9,446 nucleotides of DNA from Clostridiales bacterium (GTDB lineage Bacteria; Bacillota_A; Clostridia; Christensenellales; Aristaeellaceae): contig JAAYZL010000134.1 of the NCBI GenBank assembly GCA_012514855.1, positions 1 through 9,446 of the forward strand, in the 5' to 3' direction. Within the stretch, counting starts at the first letter, position 1; each line of letters opens with the position of its first letter. The notes beneath the pieces are model-generated. The model was not told where the DNA came from and made no database searches. It was given only the letters and a program-made list of their open reading frames with translations. The position numbers were made by a program, and so were the translations under genes. Positions 1 through 9,300 of the stretch are shown one piece after another.

Positions 1-2
1 CG

Positions 3-311
3 CAGGCCCCGCTGAGCGCCGCCTTCGACTACTACAGCGCGAAGATAAACCTGGCCGTGGCGCTGACCGGCGTCAACGCGGAGGCGGCCCTCCTGGGCGA
101 GGCGTCCCCGCTGATCGATCTGGGCCTGCTGACGAACGAGGATCTTGCCGCGTCCGGCGTGTCGGGCGCGGGCGGGGGACTGATGTCGACGGGCGACGTC
201 CACGTAAAGGTGGAGGGCGCCGCGTCGGCGACCGCGTCGGTCGCGCTGGTGGACCTCTCGATGAGCTGGGTCAACGTCGGCGCGAACGTGCTGGTCTCGA
301 AGCTCACCGCG
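3..311 (+). other. End of a preceding long repeat module, left edge of window
   Basis: About 103 residues before the first complete long module. Two parts can be seen. Bases 3-182 encode a less regular stretch with a short hydrophobic, Leu-rich segment and a Gly run. Bases 183-311 encode STGDVHVKVEGAASATASV followed by WVNVGANVLVSKLTATQ. The latter matches the closing sub-unit of later modules (for example TGDLTVTTTGTAVASAEV, then INIAANILTATAQSSQ before 1692). The repeat array therefore already existed upstream of the window. Confidence 0.7.
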
Positions 312-3300
312 ACGCAGCGCGCGTACATCTCCGGCGTCTCGCTCGGCGGCACGAACGTGAGCGTGAAGTCCACGCTGAACGACGGGATGACCCCGGCCGC
401 GAAGGCGACGCTTTCCGGAAACAAAATCAGCGTGAATCTCGTCGGCGCGAAGGCGAACACCGCGACCGCGATCGCCAACGCCTCGAACATCGCCTGCATA
501 GAGGACAGCGCGATCGCCCTCACCGGTGTGCTGGAGGTCAACGCCAGGGGCAATACCTGGGCGCTCGCGACCGTCGATCAGGGAGCCAACGCGGGCGTCG
601 CGACGGTCGGGCTGATCGTCGTCTACGCCGAGGTCGGCGGCGAGTGCAAGGCCTACATCGACGCGTCCGACTCGAAGTCGATCGCGGCGGGTTCGATCGC
701 GGTCGACGTCAACCACATCGCGAAGGTCGAGGCCGCGACCACGCGCGCCGCGGGCGGCGTGCAGGTGAGCGTCGTCTCGGGCGACAACAATATGGCCACG
801 GCGAAGACCACGGACCGGACGACGGCCGCGATCATCGGATCGGGCGCCGTGCAGGCGACCGGCGCGCTGAACGTCAGGGCGATCGGAACCGGAATCGCGC
901 TGGCCGAGGTCCAGTCGCCCGTCGGCTCGGTGGGCGGCGTATCGATCGCCACGAACGTGGTGATCGCGACGCTCAACACCATCCAGAATGCGTACATTTC
1001 CTGCGGCGGAATAAGCGCCGGGACCGTCAAGGTACTGTCGAAGTACAACGACGGCGCCCTTGACGCGAACGGGGGCGGCGCGACCGCGAGGCTCCGGGGC
1101 ACCGCCACCGGCTCCTCGCTGACCTTCGTCGGCGTCGACGCGAACAAGGCCCTCGCGTCCATGAACTCCACGAACCACGCCTACATTTCGGGCATCGGCG
1201 TCCTGAACGGCTCGCTGACGATCGAGTCGGCGGGCACGAGCCTCGCCGCGGCGGGCGTCGAACAGAAGTCCGGCGCGGGATATGCGAGCTTCGGCGTCAC
1301 GCATGTCGAGGCGTATGCCAACGGCGACTTCGCCGCGTACCTCGACGCCGACGGCGCGAGCATCAATTGCTCGTCGCTCACCGTTTCCACGACCTACTCC
1401 GCGAAGGCGAACGCCCGGACGACGCAGTCCGCGGGCAGCGTCGACGCCTCGGTCATCTCCGGCAAGGTGAACATCGCGTCCGCATACGTCTACACGGTGG
1501 CCGCCGCCGCGGTGATGGGCAAAAAGGGCGCGGGGGCCGTCGACGCGGCGGTGATCACCGGCGATCTGACGGTGACGACGACCGGCACGGCGGTCGCGTC
1601 GGCCGAGGTCGAACATCCGTCGGTCACGCTCACCGGAATCAATATCGCGGCGAACATCCTGACCGCGACGGCCCAGTCCAGCCAAACGGCATACATATCC
1701 AACGCGAACATCAAGGCCGCCAACATCGCCGTGACCTCGAACTACAACCAGGGCGCGACCGACGCGGCCAGCGGCGGCGCGAGGGCGGTGCTGCGCGGCA
1801 CGGGCGACGGCGTGGGCCTGGCGCTCGTCGGCACGGAGGTCAACACCGCGAGCGCGACGGCCGCCGCCGACAGCTGGGCGTACATTAGCGGCACGCATAT
1901 CGTTGCGGGCACCGGCGGCGTCTCGATCCAGTCCGTCGGCACGAGCCTCGCCTCGGCGGTCGTCGAGCAGAAGTCCGACGCGGGCCTCGCGGGCTTCGGC
2001 ATCACGGTCGTCAAGGCGGACGCCGACGGCAGCTACCAGGCGTACCTCGACGCGACCGGGGCGACCGTAAACGCCCAGTCGCTCAGCGTCACGACGACCT
2101 ACACCGCGAAGGCCGTCGCCGAGACGACGCAGTCCACAAAGGGCGGCGTCACCGCCTCGGCCGCCGCGGGCAAGGTGAACAAGGCCGACGCGAAGGTCGC
2201 CATCTCCGCCGGCGCGTCGGTCAGGGGAAGCATCGTCGGCGGCTCGATCAGCGGCACGGTCGCGATCGGCGGAGCGGTCAACGCAAAGGTCTTGGGCACG
2301 GCGCACGCGCTTGCCTGCGTGCAGGAGCCGAACAAGACGCTCAGCGGCATCGACGTCGCGGCGAACGTCATCAACGCGGAACTCGGCGCGACGCAGAGCG
2401 CGCGCATCCAGAACGTCAATCTCACGGCCGGCGCGGTCAGCGTGCTGTCCGAGCTCAACAAGGGAAAGACCGACGGCGCGACCGCGACCCTGTCCGGCTC
2501 CGGAACCGGCGTCACGCTGGTCGAGGTGAACATAAACACGGCGACGGCCATCGCGAACAACACGGCGAACGCATTTGTCGAGGGGGCGGCCATCACCTGC
2601 AGCTCGATCAGCGTCAAGGTGGACGCGACCTCCCACGCGCTGACCGAGACGAAGGACGAGAGCTCCATCGGCTTTGCGGGCCTCGGCGTGACCGTGGTCG
2701 AGGCGAAGGCGAACGGCACCTTCAGCGCGTACCTCAAGACTTCCAGCGTAACCGCCGGCAGCGGCGGGGTCGGCGTATACATCGCGTACACCTCGAGCGC
2801 GGGCGCGGAGGCCTCGCAGCCCGAGGGCGGCGCGGTCGAAATCTCCGGCGTCTCCATCGAGGGCAACAAGGCCACGGCCACCGCGGGCACGGCCGCGAGC
2901 GCCTACATCGACCGCGGCTGCGTATCGACCACCGGCGCGCTGACCATCCAGATCGACGGCACGGCGACCGCGGAAGCCCAGATCGCCGGCGCGTCGCTTT
3001 CGGTCAGCGGCGTCAAAATCGCCGTCAACCTCGTCAAGGCAAGCGTCACGGCGGCGCTCTCCGCGTACATCTCGAAGGCCGACATCACGGCGGGCAGCGT
3101 CACGGTGAAGTCCAATCTGAACCTGGCCGACGAGAAGGGCGCGAAGGCGTTTGTCGGCAGCAACGGTACCGGCAGCAACATGAGCATCACGCTGCTCGGC
3201 GGCGGGCTGAGCAAGGCGGAAGCCTCCGTCACGGCGACCGTCCAGTCGTACGTCAGCGGCGCGAACATGATCGTCGGCGCGCTGAGCGTCCAGACCGAGG

Positions 3301-6300
3301 CGAAGTCCTACGCCTGCGCGGACATCGTCGCGCCCTCCACCACCGTCTCGCTGTTCAACGTCTCCGTCATCGAGACCACGGCCAACGCCGCCGGCACATA
3401 TACGGCGAAGGTGGATTCCACCGACCAGGGCGCGAATCAATCGATCAAGGCGAGCAGCCTCAACATACTCGTCGCGTATTGGGCGACCAGCTTCGCCGCG
3501 ACCGGTCCGGCCGGCGGCCTGCAGGCGTCCATCGCCAGCGGGAGCAAGAACAAGGCGACCGCGACGACGGGGCTCACCGCGACCGCGACGTTAAGGGGCA
3601 GCGGAAGCGTCGAGATCACGGGCAACGCGACCGTCGAGGTGGTCGGCAGGGCCAAGTCGGAGGCGCTCGGCAGGAGCCACGGTATCTCGATTTCGGGGGT
3701 CAAGGTTTCGGTCAACGAGATCGAGGCGAAGCTGAACGCGACGCAGTCCGCCGACGCGAGCAACGCGGGGACGATGTCGATCGGCGGCAAGCTGACCGTC
3801 AAATCGGAGTTCAAGAGGGACGAGGGCTACGGCGGGACGACGGCGACGGTCGGCGGCGCGGCCGGAGGCGTCAATATCAGCCTGCTCAACGCCACGGTCA
3901 ACACCGCCCGGGCCAGCGCGACCGCCGTGGTTTCCGCCTCGATCTCCGGCGGCCTCATTCAGGCCGGCAGCGTGGACATCGACGCCCTGGCGGACATGAG
4001 GGCCATCGCGAGGGCGCTGACCGCCTATGATGTCTCGTTCGCCACGGTCGGCAACCTCGACGCCGCCGCCCTCGCGCTGGGCACGGTGAAGGCGTACGTA
4101 CAGAACGCCACGCTCAAGGTCGCCGGAAGCGTGTCGGTCGACGCTTCCTCCAAAGCCTACGCCACCGCGTCCAGCCAGCAGGCGGGAGGGATCGGCGTCG
4201 GGAACAACACCAGCGCGAAGGCCCGGGCGTTTGTCGGAACGCCCTCCAGCACGGGGCTCAGTGAGGATGAGATGAGCGGCCTGACCGTGACCTGGAACCT
4301 GCCGCAGACGTCGACCGCCTACGTAGACGGCGCGACCGTCGAGGCCGGCGGCAGCATCTCGATCACGGCGTACAACCAGGGCGAGGCCCAGGCCTCGATC
4401 AAGAAGAATACGTCGGTCAGCGTCGGCTCGATCAACGAATCGAGAATTCCGACGGCCTCCAATTACTCCACGACGGCGAAGGTGTACGGGGACAGTTCGC
4501 TGAGCGCCGGCGGCAGCATTTCGATCAAGGCGCAGGACGACACCTACTCCCGCTCGGACGCGAACGGAAAATCGATCGGCATCGCCGTGAACGCCAACTA
4601 TATGTACGGCAGAAACCACCAGACCGTGAACACGTCGGTGGAAATCGAGGAAGCGATCCTCAAGGCGGCGCAGGCGATCGACATACTCGCGACCTCCAAG
4701 GCGTACATGTCCGCCAAGACCGAGGCGACCGACGGCGGCTTCTTCAGCGGCACGCAGCTCCAGGCGAAGAACACGCTGATCCGGAACACGACCGTCGACA
4801 TCGAGGATGGCGCGCACATCGAGGCCGACCGCGGAAACGTCACCATCAAGGCGGTCTCCGGCACGGAGGATCATATCATCACGAGGGCGAAGATCAAGTC
4901 GGGCGGCGTGGTCAACTTAGCCAAGGCGAAGGTCACCACGGACCTCGATCTCAACACGCAGGTGAACATCAAGAGCGGCTCGAAGATCGTCGCCACGTTC
5001 AACACAGTCCATATCTCGGCGGACGGCTCGCTGTGGTACCTGGACAGCGACGCGGACGTCGACGCCTCGGGCATGGGCACGGCGCCGAGGGCCGAAACCT
5101 TTACGGACGTCTCCATCTCGCCCGAGGTCAACATCACGGGTGCCACCGACAACCTCGTGTCCATCATCGCAAACATCGTCGAGCTTCGAACCTTCACCAG
5201 TTGTATCTGCGTCTCGGACAGGACCTTCTCCAAGGGCAAGGCCATCGGCGCGAACGTCGACGGAAACGTCGACCTGGATGTGGAAGTCGATTCCATCATC
5301 CTGATCCGGAACGCCGTCATCAAGGGCTACGGCAAAATCAACATCAAGTCGATCTCCTCGCCGACCGGCGACTCGATCAACGTGTACGGGTACTCCAAGA
5401 TCGTGCTGGCCGCCGCCGGCGAGGGAACCGCGAGGGTCGACATGGATTACGACAACGATACCGAGGTCGACATCGATACCGGCGTCGTGATGTACGGCTA
5501 CGACGTGTACATCGAGGCCGTGAAGCCCACCGCGGTGGCGACCTACGGGCGCGAGACCGACGGCTTCATCGTCAAGAACAAGAGAGGCACGCAGAACATC
5601 CGGTCGGGCTCGGTGTGCAGCATCCATTCGAGCGCGAAGTTCTATCTGGGCGGCGCGGCGGGCGGCATCGTGATCGAGGTCTCCAAGGTCGGCGGCGCGA
5701 CGGTCGTTCGCCAGATCGGGCTTCAGAAGAACAGGCAGCACTGGACCGTCACCGCGGCGGGCGTGCAGTTCGGCGCGATCTCCAACAACGTGGCGGGCCG
5801 GCTGGTCGCGATGACAAACGACAATCAGTTCACCGTCTACGGCCAGGAGCAGGTCTCCTCGGTGACGATCGTCAACAACACCGATCTCAACATAACGCTC
5901 GGCGCGATCACGCTGGACAACTCCGGCTTTGTGCGCCCGGTCGTGACGCTGAACAGGGGCGTCTACTACACCAAGACGATGCTGACGACCTCCGGCGGCG
6001 CGCCGAAGATACTCGTCGAGAGCCGCGGCAGCGGAAGCGTGGCGGTCAACGCTCTGATCTCGAACGCCGGCGGCACCGTCAGCTTCAAATGGACCGGCGA
6101 AGGCAGCGGCGCGCTCACGTGCACCGGCACGCTGGCCACCTTGGGCGGCCTCGAGGGCATCGCGCCGATCTGGGCGCGCTCGCTCACGGTGTCGAACGCC
6201 GCGAGCATCGGGACCGAGGGGCAGCCGCTGCTCGCCTTCCTGTTCGGAACCCTCATCGCGGGCGGCGCCGCGGATCTGACGGCGGACGGCGACATCCATG

Positions 6301-9300
6301 TGGTGCTTACGCCGGTCGAGCTCAAGACGGTCGACACAATGCCCGCCCAGAGCGCGCTCGACAAGAGCCCGGTCAACACGACGCTTTCGATCGGCAGCGT
6401 GTTTGCCGGCGGAAATGTCGATATCGAGCTCGGCGATGCGATCAGGCTCTACCAGGTTGCCGGCACCTCGATCGTCTCGATATGCCCGCCGGGGATGCTC
6501 ACGTACATGACGGACGTGCTCGTGGGACTGACGCAGAACGTGGTGCTCGACAACCTGGGCGCGCTCAGCCGGTATATGATCGAAGACGACCCGTTCACCG
6601 GCATGCGCACCTATTATCTGCCGAACGGGACCATGCTCTACACCGCCGCGGACGGAAGCGTGCTGCGCGTCGTCGAGGGCGGCGTGGACGTGCCCGTGGG
6701 GGACTACCAGTTCACGGTGGTCGACGGAACGGTCACCAAGGTGCAGCTGGCGCAGGGCGTGACCCTCAATATGTCCGACGGAAAGCTGACCATCGCGGCC
6801 GGCTACACCTTCTCAACGCTTCTGTCGGCGATCGACGGCGCGTGGATCATAAACAACCTGGGCAAGGGGGCCAACAAGTTCACGTTCGTGTACGGCTACG
6901 GGGACGACGGGGCCGCGCTCGAATCCACGCTGGATTTCTGGAAGACGGCCGGGACCCTCAGCTATTACTTCCTGGCTTCCGACAAGCTGAGCGCCGAGAA
7001 GATCAGAACCCCCGGCCAGATCACCTACATGCTCACCTACGACACCGCGAGCCATGTGCTCAGCGCCTATCAGATCGTGCAGGACAGCCAGGAGACCGTG
7101 CAACAGAATCCCGTCGACGACAAATACACGGTGCCGTTCTTCGGGATCGACAATTTGTATTTGGTGTACGATCCCGATGAAGACACGCTCGAGTACGGCA
7201 TCAAAGCCGGCGCCACAATGCTGACGAAACCACTCGCGTACGAGACGTACGGAGGCGTCTACATTCTGCCGCAGGGCATGGAGCTCGATTATTTGGGCAC
7301 AACGGGAGTGCTGGACAGGGATTACTTCTTCATCCTAGAAGAACTGGTCGACGCCCCCCACAACGCGTTGCTCGCGTGCGCCGTGGCCAGGCCGGCATCG
7401 CTGACGGTCGGCAAGACGGGGAGCAACAGCTATTACCACGTGGGCTTCGACACCGGGAGCGTCCGCAACATCGCGTTTACCGGGCAGGTTTCGGGCGCGC
7501 CGCTCAGGAAGGTCGCGCTGCCCAGCAACAACATAAAGGCCGGCGACGGATACAGGATCGCTCCCGGGGTGTACGTGCACGAGGACGGCACCGTCGTGGC
7601 GTTCCGGGTCGTTCGCAATATAAACGAGGACTCGTTGAACTTCGGCGAATACCAGGTTCATATGAACGGAGCCACCCACAAGGCCCTCTTCACCGCGGCG
7701 TACGGCGTGGTCAACGGCAAGATCCGCTACACGTCCGACAGGCTGTTTATGGAAAACCTGGTCAACGCGTCGGGCGCGTCGTCGTTCGCGCCCAAGATCA
7801 CGTTCAAGTACTCGGACACGGGCGCCGGGGGCGCGCAGAATGTGATGCTCGAGAACCTGACCGGCGAGGAACTCGGCGGCATCGCGGTCGACGTGCAGGG
7901 CCGCTACTACCGCAAGGAGGAGTCCGGGTGGGTGCTGATCAGCTCCGGCCTGATATACACCTGGACGGACGAGGGCGAGACCCGCGTGATCGACAAAGTC
8001 ACCGGCGAGACAGCGCCCTGTGACGTCACCACCACGCTGGTCAGCGGCTACCTGACGATCGAGATCACCGTGCTCGCGGACGGCTCCGGGCGCATCGTGG
8101 ACATCGTGTACACGCTGAGCGACGGGACGCGGGTCAGCATGGACGGCACGGTCACCGTGCTCGACAGCAAGATCGGCGATCAGGCCAGCGTGGAGGTCGA
8201 GGAGACGGATTATAAGATCGGCTACATCCGCGGCAACAACGTGCGCATCGCGATGGGGGACCCGCAGGGGTCGATGCTGGACGGCAGGTTCCTTCCCGTC
8301 GGATTCAACATCGAGGCGCTGAACAACCTCGAGTTCGTCGCGCACTCGAGCGGGTCGATCGGAGCGTCGCCCAGCCCGATGAGCGTCCTCGTGCTCGGAA
8401 AGATTCTGCTCAAGGACTACGAGGACGAAACCGACAATACGATCATCACCGATACGTACCTCCAGGTGCTGGTCGGCGACATCGCCTTCGACGAGGACAT
8501 CCATATTCTTGGCGCCGTGCTCGAAGTGAACGCGGTGACCGGAAGCGTGACCTTCAAGGGCATCGAGGTGGAGGGCCTGTCCGACGACGACAAGGCGGGG
8601 CTGACGATCCGGGCGGGGGTCGACATCGTCGGCGAGTGGATCGACGTCGTGCTCGGCGAAGTCCTCCTGGCCGCCAACCGCGACGTCCGCGTGATCGCCG
8701 CCGAAGGCATGGGCGCGGCCAAGCCGGCCATCAAAGGCGAGGACGGCTCCGCCGCGCGCATAGAGGCCGGCGGAAGCGTTGCGCTCAGCAATGTGGTGCT
8801 CGACGATTGCCCGCTCACCGTCGTCGCGACCGCCGGCGGCATCGCGCTCGGCAATCTGACCGCCGCCGCGGACTCGGAGATTTCGTTGACCGCCAGCGGC
8901 AGCATCACGGCGCTCAACATGGAATTCGACGACAGCCCGTTCACCGCCACCGCGAACGGCGGAAGCATAGCGCTGGGCAATTTGACCGCCGCCGCCGGAT
9001 CGGACGTTTCGCTCACGGCGGTCGGCAGCATCACGGCGGGCGACGTGGCGCTCGAAGAGAGCCCGTTCACCGCGACCGCGGGCAAAGACCCCGAGACGGG
9101 CGTCGGCATAGCGCTTAACAATGTGAGCGCCCTCGAGGGATCGGACGTTTCGCTCGACGCGGTGGGGAGCATCACGGCGCTCGACGTGGAGCTTGGCGAG
9201 AGCGCGTTCACCGCCATCACCCGCAGCAGCGGCGGCAGCATCAAGCTGGGCGACGTAACGGCGGAGGATTCGGAAAGAATCGACCTCGAAGCGGCCGGCA

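Noticed and set aside
5430..5485. RTX-type calcium-binding repeats in the acidic stretch
   Set aside because: The GGxGxDxUx nonapeptide is absent; acidic residues simply alternate along strands.
4917..6299. 460-codon antisense ORF (and a similar one at 3591-4874)
   Set aside because: The composition is Arg/Asp/Val/Gly-heavy with no recognisable domain. Long antisense frames are expected because GC-rich third positions of the real gene suppress stop codons on the other strand.
5033..7180. 715-codon + strand ORF in another frame
   Set aside because: It overlaps the main frame and reads as Arg/Gly/His/Gln-rich sequence without a fold or motif. This is the usual product of a GC-rich gene read one base out of phase.
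7335..8504. 389-codon antisense ORF
   Set aside because: It lies entirely opposite the continuous main frame and has Val/Asp/Arg-rich low-information sequence, with no supporting ribosome binding site or motif.
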